Positions 56,409 to 64,000 of a DNA stretch of 64,000 nucleotides are shown in pieces; the first letter of the stretch is position 1; every line of letters starts with the position of its first letter. Made by a program: the position numbers and the translations under genes. The DNA lies in NCBI GenBank assembly GCA_030725745.1, contig JANRFH010000003.1:42344-106343 (forward strand), in the 5' to 3' direction. The DNA comes from Akkermansiaceae bacterium. Lineage in GTDB: Bacteria > Verrucomicrobiota > Verrucomicrobiia > Verrucomicrobiales > Akkermansiaceae. The notes beneath the pieces are model-generated. The model made no database searches, was not told where the DNA came from, and worked only from the letters and a program-made list of their open reading frames with translations.

Positions 56409-59093
56409 ATGTCAGAGTTAGCGAAGGCCTATGAGCCGCAGGAAGTGGAGAAGAAATGGTATGCCGCATGGCAGGAGGCCGGGTGTTTCCGTGCCGATGA
56501 GTCTTCAGAAAAGGAAGCCTACGCCATCGTCATCCCACCGCCTAACGTCACCGGCATCCTCCACCTCGGCCACGTGCTGAACAATTCCATCCAAGACATC
56601 CTCGCCCGCCGCGCCCGCCAGCAGGGTAAAGAAGTCCTCTGGCTCCCCGGCACCGACCACGCAGGCATCGCCACTCAGGCGAAGGTCGAGCGCGAGCTGC
56701 GCGAGTCCGAAGGCAAGACCCGCCGCGACCTCGGCCGCGACGAATTCCTTAAGCGTGTCTGGGATTTCAAAAACACCCACGGCGACATCATCATCAAGCA
56801 GTTGAAACGCCTCGGCTGCTCCTGCGATTGGTCGCGCGAGCGCTTCACCATGGATCCCGAATACACCAAGTGGGTCAGCCAGGTGTTCGTGGATCTTTTT
56901 AATGAAGGCCTCATCTACCGCGGCAAACGCATGGTCAACTGGTGCCCCGTCTCCCTCACCGCCCTTTCCGATGAGGAAGTGATCATGAAGCCTTCGAAAT
57001 CGAAGCTTTTCACCATGAAATACGAGCTCTCGGACAGCCCCGGCGAGTTCATCGAGATCTCCACCACCCGCCCGGAAACGCTCATGGGAGACGTCGCCGT
57101 GGCAGTCCATCCGAAGCATCCGAAGTATTCGAAATGGATCGGGAAAATGGTCAAACGCCCTTTCCCGGAAGCGCTCATCCCCATCATCGGCGACGATGCG
57201 GTGGATCTCGAATTCGGCACCGGCGCGCTGAAAATCACTCCCGCCCACGACAAGGTCGACTTCGAGATCGGCCTCAAGCACGGCCTTGAAATCATCGATG
57301 TCCTCCACCCGGATGGGAACATGAACACCCCGGATCTTCCGGAGTTCGATGGAATGGATCGCTTCGTCGCCCGCCGCGCCGCCGTCGCGAAGCTGGAGGA
57401 AATGGGTCTGCTCATCGGTGTGGAGGAATACGAAAACAGCGTCGGCTACTCGGAGCGCGCCGATGTGCCGATCGAGCCGCGCATTTCCATGCAGTGGTTT
57501 CTCCGCTACCCGGAGATCGGGAAATCCACCGAGGCCGTGGCCAACGGCGACATCACCTTCCGCCCCGCTCGTTGGGCAAAAACCTACGCCCACTGGATGG
57601 AAAACCTCCAGGACTGGTGCATCAGCCGCCAGCTCTGGTGGGGTCACCAGATCCCCGTGTGGTATCGCAAGGATAAGCTCAACGACCTCAAGAACGCCGA
57701 GTCCCTCGAAACGAAAGACGCCGAGGCAGGGGACATCTACGTCGGAGTCGAGCCGCCGACCGAAGGCGACTGGGAGCGCGATGAGGATGTCATGGACACC
57801 TGGTTTTCCTCATGGCTCTGGCCTTTCGCTACGATGTCCGACGTAGGCGAAAACTCGCAGACCCTGAAAAAATTCTACCCGACCGCTGATCTTGTCACCG
57901 GCCCCGATATCATCTTCTTCTGGGTCGCCCGCATGATCATGGCCGGCTACCGCTTTGAGGATCAGCTGCCGTTCAAGAACGTCTATTTCACTTCCATCAT
58001 CCGCGATCTCAAAGGCCGCAAGATGAGCAAATCCCTCGGCAACTCACCCGACCCCATCGACCTCATGGACAAGTTCGGAGCCGATGGCCTGCGCTTCGGC
58101 CTCATGCGCATCGCCCCAGTCGGAGCCGATGTCCGCTTCGACGAAAGCTCGGTGGAAGAAGGCCGGAACTTCGCCAACAAGCTCTACAACGCCTGCCGCT
58201 TCCGCCAGATGGACGGCAACGAGTTCGCCCCACTGCCCGCCGTGAAAGGCCTGCCGGTCTATCACATCCAGGTCATGGCGAAGCTCGACAAGCTCCAGGC
58301 CGACCTCGAAGGCATCTACGGTGAATACCGTTTCGGCGAGATCGCCCAGCGCCTCTACGAATTCCTCTGGAACGATTTCTGCGACAAATGGCTCGAAGCC
58401 GTGAAAGCCGACCTCCGCGAGTCCGCCACTGCCGAAGCCCGCGCCGCCGCGCTCGGCACCTTCGATGCCGTGATGAGCCGTTATCTCCAGCTCCTGCATC
58501 CCTACATGCCCCACGTCACCGAGGAACTCTCCGAGCGCATGGATTACGTTTCCAAAGGCGAATTCGTGATGAGCAAGGTGCTTCCGGATACCCCGCTTCT
58601 CGCCGAGCTTTCCCCTGGCGAAATCGAAGCCGCCGACAAACAAGCCACCGCGATCTACGAGACCGCCGGCCGCCTCCGCAACCTCAAGGCGGAATACAAC
58701 GTCGGCTCGCGCAAGGATGTGCGCTTCATTTTCAAAGGAGCCGCCGCATGGCTTTCCGGCGAAATCAATGTCCTCGCCCTCCTCGCAGGAGCCGCAGAAA
58801 TCCTCACCGACGATGCCTACGAGGCGCCGAAAGGCACCCCCGCCGCCGTCACCCCCGTCGGCGAGGCCTACCTGCCGATGGAAGGACTCATCGACGTGGA
58901 AGCGGAGAAAATCCGCATTTCCAAGGAGATCGAGAAGATGCAGATCGAGGTGAAAAAAGCTGAAGGTAAGCTAGGCAACGCGTCCTTCGTGGATCGTGCG
59001 CCGCCGGAAGTGGTGGAGCAGGAGAAACAGCGCCTCGAAGACTGGAAAACCAAACTCGCGCAGCTCGGCGAAATGCTAGACGCTCTCAAGTAA
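56409..59093 (+). CDS. valS: Valyl-tRNA synthetase
   Basis: The 894-residue class I synthetase has the HIGH-like PPPNVTGILHLGHVLNN, KMSKSLGNSPDP, an editing CP1 domain and ISRQLWWGHQIPVWY in the Rossmann part. The C-terminal coiled coil (AEKIRISKEIEKMQIEVKKA...DWKTKLAQLGEMLDALK) is typical of ValS. The protein is a little shorter than the E. coli enzyme (951 residues). It is followed 6 bases later by the membrane protein at 59100, which may share its transcript. Confidence 0.98.
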   Translation: MSELAKAYEPQEVEKKWYAAWQEAGCFRADESSEKEAYAIVIPPPNVTGILHLGHVLNNSIQDILARRARQQGKEVLWLPGTDHAGIATQAKVERELRESEGKTRRDLGRDEFLKRVWDFKNTHGDIIIKQLKRLGCSCDWSRERFTMDPEYTKWVSQVFVDLFNEGLIYRGKRMVNWCPVSLTALSDEEVIMKPSKSKLFTMKYELSDSPGEFIEISTTRPETLMGDVAVAVHPKHPKYSKWIGKMVKRPFPEALIPIIGDDAVDLEFGTGALKITPAHDKVDFEIGLKHGLEIIDVLHPDGNMNTPDLPEFDGMDRFVARRAAVAKLEEMGLLIGVEEYENSVGYSERADVPIEPRISMQWFLRYPEIGKSTEAVANGDITFRPARWAKTYAHWMENLQDWCISRQLWWGHQIPVWYRKDKLNDLKNAESLETKDAEAGDIYVGVEPPTEGDWERDEDVMDTWFSSWLWPFATMSDVGENSQTLKKFYPTADLVTGPDIIFFWVARMIMAGYRFEDQLPFKNVYFTSIIRDLKGRKMSKSLGNSPDPIDLMDKFGADGLRFGLMRIAPVGADVRFDESSVEEGRNFANKLYNACRFRQMDGNEFAPLPAVKGLPVYHIQVMAKLDKLQADLEGIYGEYRFGEIAQRLYEFLWNDFCDKWLEAVKADLRESATAEARAAALGTFDAVMSRYLQLLHPYMPHVTEELSERMDYVSKGEFVMSKVLPDTPLLAELSPGEIEAADKQATAIYETAGRLRNLKAEYNVGSRKDVRFIFKGAAAWLSGEINVLALLAGAAEILTDDAYEAPKGTPAAVTPVGEAYLPMEGLIDVEAEKIRISKEIEKMQIEVKKAEGKLGNASFVDRAPPEVVEQEKQRLEDWKTKLAQLGEMLDALK

Positions 59094-59099
59094 GCATCC

Positions 59100-60185
59100 A
59101 TGGCCGCACTCAAAGACATCCCGGGAATCGGAAAAGCCGCGCTAGAATTACTAGACGCATCAGGCATACGCGATTCCGCCCATCTCGCGAGACAGGAGCC
59201 GGACAAGCTCTTTGCGGAACTCACACGTGCTAACGAAGTCCTGTCCTTGGTCAAGCGTGTCCCGGGCAAATCTGCAGTGGAAAAATGGATCGCTGGTGCG
59301 GCGGAGCTTGAGGGCGTAGAAATTGCCGAAGAGCAGCCACAGGAGAAAATAGAGCAGGAAGAGCCATCAGCCCCCCTTGCTCCTCCGGTCAATTACGAGC
59401 AAAGCCCGCAGGTCGCGGAAATGCTAGAACAGGCACCGCTCGCCATACCCCTCCCGGGAAAAGTCATGATGGAGAGGAAGCTGCGAGTCTCAGATGTGCC
59501 CGCTGCTCTCTTACTCAACCGCTATTCCGGCGACCTCGATGTCCGAGTGGGCAATCCCGAGGTGGGCAAAAACGGCGTGCCTTCCCGCAAGCAGTCCGTT
59601 TACACCGCGACGATCGAAGCGCCCGGCCAAGATCCCTTCGACTCATCTACGGTGAAACCACTGGAACCCGCGAAAAAAGGCAAGCGCATGGCATCGCGCC
59701 CGAAGGAAGGCCACGAGCTGGACAGGGTTGCGCTCATCCGCTCTCCGCTCGAAAAAACGAACCGCGGCAAGAACCCGGAATCGCGCCGCTACATACGCGG
59801 TGTATTACACACCCATCCTGTCGGCCTACGCATCGGCGCGATTTCCGCCATCCTGCTTCTTTTTGTTCTGCCGCTGGCGGTCGTTTCCGCCTTCCTCCTG
59901 CTCGCCTCACGCGAAATGCCGGACTCCCTCCCGTGGGTGCCACAGTGGATACTCGCCTTCCCCATCGCGCTGCCACTCGTCGGACTTTTCTATTTTATCT
60001 GGGGATTCCACGGGAAATGCCGGATCTGCAACCAGAAGCTCTTCGTGCACAAGGGCGCTCTCAAGCACATCAAGGCGCACCACAGCCCCGGCCTCGGATA
60101 CGTTTTTCCGCTCTGCATTCACCTGCTTACTTTCAGTTGGTTCCGCTGTTCCTCTTGCGGAACGCCCGTTCGTTTGAAAAAGTGA
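59100..60185 (+). CDS. Helix-hairpin-helix, two-helix membrane and zinc-ribbon protein
   Basis: This 361-residue protein has an unusual order. Residues about 1-50 resemble a helix-hairpin-helix DUF4332-like domain (DIPGIGKAALELLDASGIRDS). A proline-rich linker follows (IEQEEPSAPLAPPVNYEQSP), then a 130-residue soluble part, two membrane helices (about 251-275 and 285-310) and a C-terminal zinc-ribbon-like region (CRICNQ...KHIKAHHSPG...FRCSSCGTPV). I know no named family for it. It starts 6 bases after valS and 4 bases before the thioredoxin-like gene. Confidence 0.78.
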   Translation: MAALKDIPGIGKAALELLDASGIRDSAHLARQEPDKLFAELTRANEVLSLVKRVPGKSAVEKWIAGAAELEGVEIAEEQPQEKIEQEEPSAPLAPPVNYEQSPQVAEMLEQAPLAIPLPGKVMMERKLRVSDVPAALLLNRYSGDLDVRVGNPEVGKNGVPSRKQSVYTATIEAPGQDPFDSSTVKPLEPAKKGKRMASRPKEGHELDRVALIRSPLEKTNRGKNPESRRYIRGVLHTHPVGLRIGAISAILLLFVLPLAVVSAFLLLASREMPDSLPWVPQWILAFPIALPLVGLFYFIWGFHGKCRICNQKLFVHKGALKHIKAHHSPGLGYVFPLCIHLLTFSWFRCSSCGTPVRLKK

Positions 60186-60189
60186 GCCT

Positions 60190-61116
60190 ATGGACACGCC
60201 TTGGAAAATCGCACCGGTCGTTGTCACCGCTCTTTTCCTCGCGTCCTGTGGGATCGGTGGTGGCGATGAAGATGGAGTCGATCTGAAAAGCGCCATGCCC
60301 CCCGCTGGTGTGGGGCCAAAGATCCGCTCGCAGGATGGCAGAGCCGTCACACCGGGCGGAAACCAGAACTCCGCCTTCATCGGCGTCACACCCCAGGAAG
60401 ATATCGTTTTCACCGACCCCGATAACCCAGACGCCGGTATACCAGAGCTTGAGTCTCTGATGGCCGCACCGAAAAAAGGGCCATGGGAAGACAGCGAAAC
60501 CATCGCCCGCCAGACCGCCGCCCGCGAGGGGAAGCCCATACTCGTCTGGTTCACCGACTCCCAGCGTAGCCCCATGTGCAAGGCGCTCACCGAGGAGCTT
60601 TTCGGCACAGCGGACTTCGGGAAATGGGCAGGCAAACACCTCGTCCGACTGCGCGTGGATGCGAACATCGCCGCCTCCAAAGATGCCGATATGACCATGG
60701 ATGAGTGGGACAATAAGAAGTCCCAGATCACCGATTATGTGAAGCGCATGAAGAAGCAATACCGCGTCATGGGTCACCCAACCGTGCTCATGCTCAACCC
60801 CAGCGGCGAAGTGCTCTGGAAGGACACCGGCTACAAGCGCGGCGACGCGGATTTCTTCTGGGGGATCATCAAGCAGAACGAGGTCGCATCTTCCTCAGCT
60901 TACAAAAGCTGGCGCAAAAGCCTTGAGGACAAGGGCTACCGTGAGTGGAAGGGCAATGGCAGCCGCAAGGTTTTTGCAAAACTCATCTCCTACTCGGAAG
61001 GCACTCTCGTCCTCGTCGAGCCCGGTGGCGTGCGCTACAAAACTCACGAGTCCCGGCTTTCCTCCGGAGACCGGAAATGGATAGAACAACAGAAAGCCCT
61101 GCGTGGCATCCAATGA
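60190..61116 (+). CDS. Thioredoxin-fold lipoprotein with C-terminal SHD1-like domain
   Basis: A lipobox (FLASC, C20) marks this 308-residue protein as a lipoprotein. The mid part has a thioredoxin-like fold (GKPILVWFTDSQRSPMCKALTEEL, then MGHPTVLMLNPSGEVLWKD); the usual CxxC is replaced by SPMC, so one Cys is lost. The C-terminal 55 residues (RKVFAKLISYSEGTLVLVEPGG...ALRGIQ) have the SHD1 (SLA1 homology) pattern found in Planctomycetota and Verrucomicrobiota. Function is unproven. Its stop overlaps the next start (ATGA). Confidence 0.82.
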   Translation: MDTPWKIAPVVVTALFLASCGIGGGDEDGVDLKSAMPPAGVGPKIRSQDGRAVTPGGNQNSAFIGVTPQEDIVFTDPDNPDAGIPELESLMAAPKKGPWEDSETIARQTAAREGKPILVWFTDSQRSPMCKALTEELFGTADFGKWAGKHLVRLRVDANIAASKDADMTMDEWDNKKSQITDYVKRMKKQYRVMGHPTVLMLNPSGEVLWKDTGYKRGDADFFWGIIKQNEVASSSAYKSWRKSLEDKGYREWKGNGSRKVFAKLISYSEGTLVLVEPGGVRYKTHESRLSSGDRKWIEQQKALRGIQ

Positions 61117-61853
61117 AATCAGCTCTCCTCTTCCTCCCACTCCTTGCCGCCGTTCTCCTCCCCTCATGCAGCCACAAGGTGCGCCCCGAGGAATCCATAC
61201 GCATCGCAAAATCGTATGCCGAGCTGACGTGGCAACCCGAAGCGCGCCACATACGCCACGGCAAGGACTCGCGCGGCATCATGGTCAACACCCCCGATAC
61301 CACGCTCAAGAGCACCGCAACAGCAAAGGGCTACTGGAAACCTGGTAGCAGCGCCGTAGGCGTGCCCTACAAATGGGGCGGCTTCGATCCCCCGAAAAGT
61401 TTCCTCAAAGGCATCGCCGCAGGCAAGAAGGCTGGCGACATCGCCACCGACCAAAAGATCGCCTACAACGACGCCGCCATCAGCCATGAGAGTGTCGGAG
61501 TCGATTGCTCCGGCTTCCTCTCGCGCTGCTGGAAACTATCAAAGCACACCTCCACACCAGATCTCCCGGATCTGTGCGACCGCATCGCGTGGGAGGATGT
61601 GCGCATGGGAGACATGATCCTCAGGCCAGGGCATGTGGTGCTCGTCCATTTCAAAAGCGGCGACAATTTCCTCGTCTATGAGGCAGCCACCATCCCCACT
61701 GCAAAAGTCCGCCGCCGCATTGTAGGCATCGATGAGCTCAAGCGATCCAACTACCTGCCTTGGCGCTACCGCTTTATGGCAGAGCCGAGCGCAATCAAAG
61801 CTCCCGAATGGGAGGAAAGTGAGCGACTCATCCAGCGGCACTCGCCCTATTAA
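61113..61853 (+). CDS. NlpC/P60-like lipoprotein
   Basis: Starting at ATG 61113, overlapping the stop of the preceding gene, the protein has 246 residues. A lipobox (AAVLLPSC, C19) shows it is a lipoprotein. The catalytic Cys is C132 in VGVDCSGFLSRCW and the His is H174 in RPGHVVLVHF; the third polar residue may be the Asn of SGDNF. Such enzymes cut peptidoglycan peptides. It belongs to the small operon of envelope proteins that starts at 59100. Confidence 0.82.
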   Translation: MKSALLFLPLLAAVLLPSCSHKVRPEESIRIAKSYAELTWQPEARHIRHGKDSRGIMVNTPDTTLKSTATAKGYWKPGSSAVGVPYKWGGFDPPKSFLKGIAAGKKAGDIATDQKIAYNDAAISHESVGVDCSGFLSRCWKLSKHTSTPDLPDLCDRIAWEDVRMGDMILRPGHVVLVHFKSGDNFLVYEAATIPTAKVRRRIVGIDELKRSNYLPWRYRFMAEPSAIKAPEWEESERLIQRHSPY

Positions 61854-61864
61854 TTTTCCCAATC

Positions 61865-62881
61865 ATGAAAACCCCATACCTATCAGCCGCAATCCTCCTT
61901 GTGTTCTCGTCTCTCGTTTCGGCAGAGCCAGCCATTTCCGTCGAGCCAGCCGCCGAAATCTCCTATCCCACCGAGGCCGGGAAATTCTACCAACTACAAG
62001 TGAAAGGCGAACAAGGCTGGTCGGATGTTGGCCTTGCTGTGGCAGGAACGGGCGCGCGCATCAGTGAATTCCACCCGGCGGGCGAATATCGTGTGACCTC
62101 GCCCACCGGAAAGTGGGTCAAAGTCTGGGCGGATGAATTCGACGGCAAAGATCTCGACTACTCGAAGTGGGCAAAGGAAGAAAACAACTACGGCGGCGGA
62201 AATAACGAACGCCAAGCCTACCGCATGGACGGGAAATACTGCACCGTCAGCGAAGGCATTCTCAACTTGAACGTTTTCCGCGACGCACACACCACCGTGG
62301 ATGGGAAAAATCAGCCCTATTCATCCGCGAGAATCAGGACACGCAAACGCGCCGAATGGCAATACGGGCGCTTCGAGATTCGTGCAAAAATGCCCGCCGG
62401 ACAAGGTATCTGGCCAGCTGTCTGGATGCTACCCACCGATTCGAAATACGGCACATGGGCCGCCTGCGGAGAGATCGACATCATCGAGTCTCGCGGCAGC
62501 GCAGTCCACGAAACCACCGGAGCCCTCCACTTCGGAGGGCCATGGCCGCGCAACAAATACGTCGCCCACTCCTACAAATTCCCCGAAAAAAATGCAGCCG
62601 AAGACTTCCACATCTACGCCGTCGAGTGGAGCGCCGATGAAATCAAGTGGTTCGTCGATGGGGAACTCTGCCAGACACGCACCAAAGAAGAATGGTTCAC
62701 CGAGGCCGCAAAAGACGACCCCAGCGCCCCCTTCAACCAAGCCTTCCACCTCATCATCAACGTCGCCGTCGATGGCCGTTTCTTCGAAGGCACCGACCAA
62801 CGCTCTGATCTACTACCCGCAGATTCATTTCCCCAGACCCTGCAGGTCGATTACGTCCGCGTCTTCCAGTGGGCAAAGTAA
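61865..62881 (+). CDS. Secreted GH16-family glycoside hydrolase (laminarinase-like)
   Basis: The 338-residue protein has a signal peptide (LSAAILLVFSSLVSA), an N-terminal region that is common in verrucomicrobial secreted enzymes (AEISYPTEAGKFYQLQVKG) and a GH16 domain with catalytic E203, D205 and E208 in CGEIDIIESRG. WPAVWMLP and the jelly-roll strands around FHIYAVEWSADEIKWFVDG fit the beta-1,3-glucanase branch. It is likely secreted and acts on laminarin-type glucans. It lies 11 bases after the NlpC-like gene. Confidence 0.92.
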   Translation: MKTPYLSAAILLVFSSLVSAEPAISVEPAAEISYPTEAGKFYQLQVKGEQGWSDVGLAVAGTGARISEFHPAGEYRVTSPTGKWVKVWADEFDGKDLDYSKWAKEENNYGGGNNERQAYRMDGKYCTVSEGILNLNVFRDAHTTVDGKNQPYSSARIRTRKRAEWQYGRFEIRAKMPAGQGIWPAVWMLPTDSKYGTWAACGEIDIIESRGSAVHETTGALHFGGPWPRNKYVAHSYKFPEKNAAEDFHIYAVEWSADEIKWFVDGELCQTRTKEEWFTEAAKDDPSAPFNQAFHLIINVAVDGRFFEGTDQRSDLLPADSFPQTLQVDYVRVFQWAK

Positions 62882-63150
62882 TCCCCACTCGCAGCAAACT
62901 CTTTATCCCGGCAGGGATCACAGCAATTAGCAGGAGGGTCGAGCGAGGCACGAGCGACTACCCCCGGATTTCTAGCAAAGGAATTTAGCGGGCAAGCGAT
63001 TGGCTCCGCCACCCATTGCACTCCGCCGCAGCCCGCCAACAACTCGGCAGGTTTCCGGCTTCTTATCCCCCCTCCCGTTTTCTTGGAAAAAAGTTCTAAG
63101 GAACCCCGCCCCGGTGTGTCATAAAAGAAGAGCATGCTAACTTTTCTTCC

Positions 63151-63753
63151 ATGGAACCTCCGAACGCCAACGCCTTAGCAAGGCAAGCCACGGAGAGCAT
63201 ACCCATCCTCCGCGTCTCCGAAAAACGAAAGCACATGGAGGAAAAACCCACGCTCCGCCAAGTCTTCGACGCAGAGGAATCGCCTCTCCTTCGTTACGCC
63301 CACGGCCTCACCGCCCAGCGCGAGACCGCCGAGGACATCGTCCAAGAAGCCTTTCTCCGCCTCCACTCACACTGGCAGGAAGTCCAACAACCCCGCCCTT
63401 GGCTCTTCCGCTGCGTCCGCAATCTCGCCCTCAACCACCTCCGCAACAACAAGCGCAACACCCCACTCGAAACCAACCCCCAGACCAGCAAGGAATGGGA
63501 AACCCCAGCCCCAGACCCCGAAGCCGCCCTCGGAAAACTCGAAGCCATCGGCACCCTCCAGCTCCTCATCGCCGAGCTCCCCGAGCCAGACCGCACCCTC
63601 ATCTCCCTCAAATACCTCTCCGAACTCCGCTACGACGAAATCGCCACCCAGACCAACCTCTCCGTCTCCAACGTCGGCTACAAACTCCATCACACCCTCA
63701 AATCCTTAGCCTCCTCCCTCCGCCACCTAGGAATCGACTCAGCCGAAGGCTGA
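63151..63753 (+). CDS. ECF-type RNA polymerase sigma factor
   Basis: The 200-residue protein has sigma region 2 (LRYAHGLTAQRETAEDIVQEAFLRLHSHWQEV...NLALNHLRNN) and region 4 (LPEPDRTLISLKYLSELRYDEIATQTNLSVSNVGYKLHH). ATG 63151 starts the ORF; ATG 63235 (MEEKPTLRQ) is the shorter choice and would still keep both regions. No anti-sigma gene is complete in view, but an ORF that begins at 63958 in the same direction may be one. Confidence 0.9.
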   Translation: MEPPNANALARQATESIPILRVSEKRKHMEEKPTLRQVFDAEESPLLRYAHGLTAQRETAEDIVQEAFLRLHSHWQEVQQPRPWLFRCVRNLALNHLRNNKRNTPLETNPQTSKEWETPAPDPEAALGKLEAIGTLQLLIAELPEPDRTLISLKYLSELRYDEIATQTNLSVSNVGYKLHHTLKSLASSLRHLGIDSAEG

Positions 63754-63754
63754 A

Positions 63755-63780
63755 AATCTCAAACCTCAACTCTCAACCTC
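63755..63780 (-). repeat. 7-bp tandem repeat after the sigma factor gene
   Basis: On the minus strand GTTGAGA, GTTGAGG, TTTGAGA follow one another directly after the sigma factor stop. Same style as the tract in front of trmB. Confidence 0.5.
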
Positions 63781-63957
63781 CAATCAGAACCCAACTCCAA
63801 TCTTAGCGAATTTCTCTTACTGCTTGGCGGTAAAACCACCCATCAACCCAAGCCTCAACTTTCCACAACCCCAGCCTCTGCGCCACCTCCGCGACTCTGC
63901 GTTGAAAACCATTTCCACAACCAAAGCCTTCTCACTCGGCACCAACCACTTTTCCCC

Positions 63958-64000
63958 ATGAACGATAACCCGTCACCCTTCCAGATCCACGCCGACGAGG
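63958..64000 (+). CDS. Start of a protein, possible anti-sigma factor (partial)
   Basis: ATG 63958 opens a frame, MNDNPSPFQIHADE, that runs to the window edge. Position after an ECF sigma gene suggests an anti-sigma factor, but only 14 residues are visible and none is diagnostic. The 200 bases between the sigma stop and this ATG hold a 7-bp repeat tract and degenerate repeat text of the CTCTGCG type. Confidence 0.4.
   Translation, partial: MNDNPSPFQIHADE

Noticed and set aside
56505..57647. 380-codon minus-strand ORF inside valS
   Set aside because: It is a shadow of valS with no family motif; codon structure belongs to the plus strand.
62935..63080. GC-rich text between the GH16 and sigma genes that resembles repeated intergenic boxes
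   Set aside because: It has fragments like GTCGAGCGAGGCACGAGCGAC, but no second copy or palindrome is visible in this window, so no claim is made.

Overview
The window looks like a chromosomal stretch of a Verrucomicrobiota bacterium, most likely of the order Verrucomicrobiales. This is inferred from gene content, not from a marker gene. The clues are a DUF1080 protein, a soluble beta-propeller dehydrogenase-like protein with a cupredoxin partner, a membrane CxxCH cytochrome fused to leucine-rich repeats, an SHD1-type domain, a secreted protease ending in a FLEYAMG motif, a DUF3500 protein and many lipoproteins. The DNA is moderately GC-rich. Almost all of it is chromosomal housekeeping; there is no prophage, complete insertion sequence or CRISPR array, and I found no rRNA or tRNA gene.

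Layout. 1-1246: the end of a NarX-type histidine kinase and its LuxR-type response regulator. 1351-4572: a sugar nucleotidyltransferase, then the ferrous iron operon feoA-feoB with a 48-residue Cys-rich membrane protein. 4674-11282: a small membrane protein, a very large kexin-like secreted protease and rlmD. 11387-13132: a small accessory island of attC-like elements that carries a YafQ/DinJ toxin-antitoxin pair and two unknown genes, with no integrase in view. 13326-16567: a cupredoxin, beta-propeller and DUF1080 operon. 16713-22798: pyrD, then the minus-strand run xylulokinase-fabG-sixA-aroC-CvpA-like. 22900-25753: an outer-membrane porin and an ammonium transporter, divergently transcribed, with sigma-54-type promoters facing both ways. 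25850-29742: coaX, a ROK sugar kinase, a GreA/B-like factor and ilvC. 29802-34210: an epimerase, a GbsR-type regulator, an orphan HTH protein, an L,D-transpeptidase/phosphoserine-phosphatase fusion and a lone ketoacyl synthase. 34237-38454: prmC, murA and recQ. 38470-46868: a DUF3500 protein, a trypsin-like lipoprotein, a GH95-like glycosidase, an alpha/beta hydrolase, a rhomboid protease and a TonB-ExbB-ExbD set. 47220-53622: a GlsB-like protein, a dehydroquinate-synthase-like enzyme, Nudix, M23, cytochrome-LRR and small proteins. 53725-64000: an HNH nuclease, trmB, a FitAB toxin-antitoxin pair, valS, a run of envelope proteins of unknown role (helix-hairpin-helix/zinc-ribbon membrane protein, thioredoxin-like lipoprotein, NlpC/P60 lipoprotein), a GH16 laminarinase and an ECF sigma factor.

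How the genes fit together. The secreted enzymes (S8 protease, GH95, GH16, M23), the TonB-ExbBD energy system and the porin suggest a Gram-negative polymer degrader. The iron and ammonium uptake genes each carry visible candidate control sites. The intergenic DNA is rich in repeats: two families of long imperfect palindromes, a cluster of hairpins flanked by a direct duplication, and short 7-bp tandem repeats between genes.
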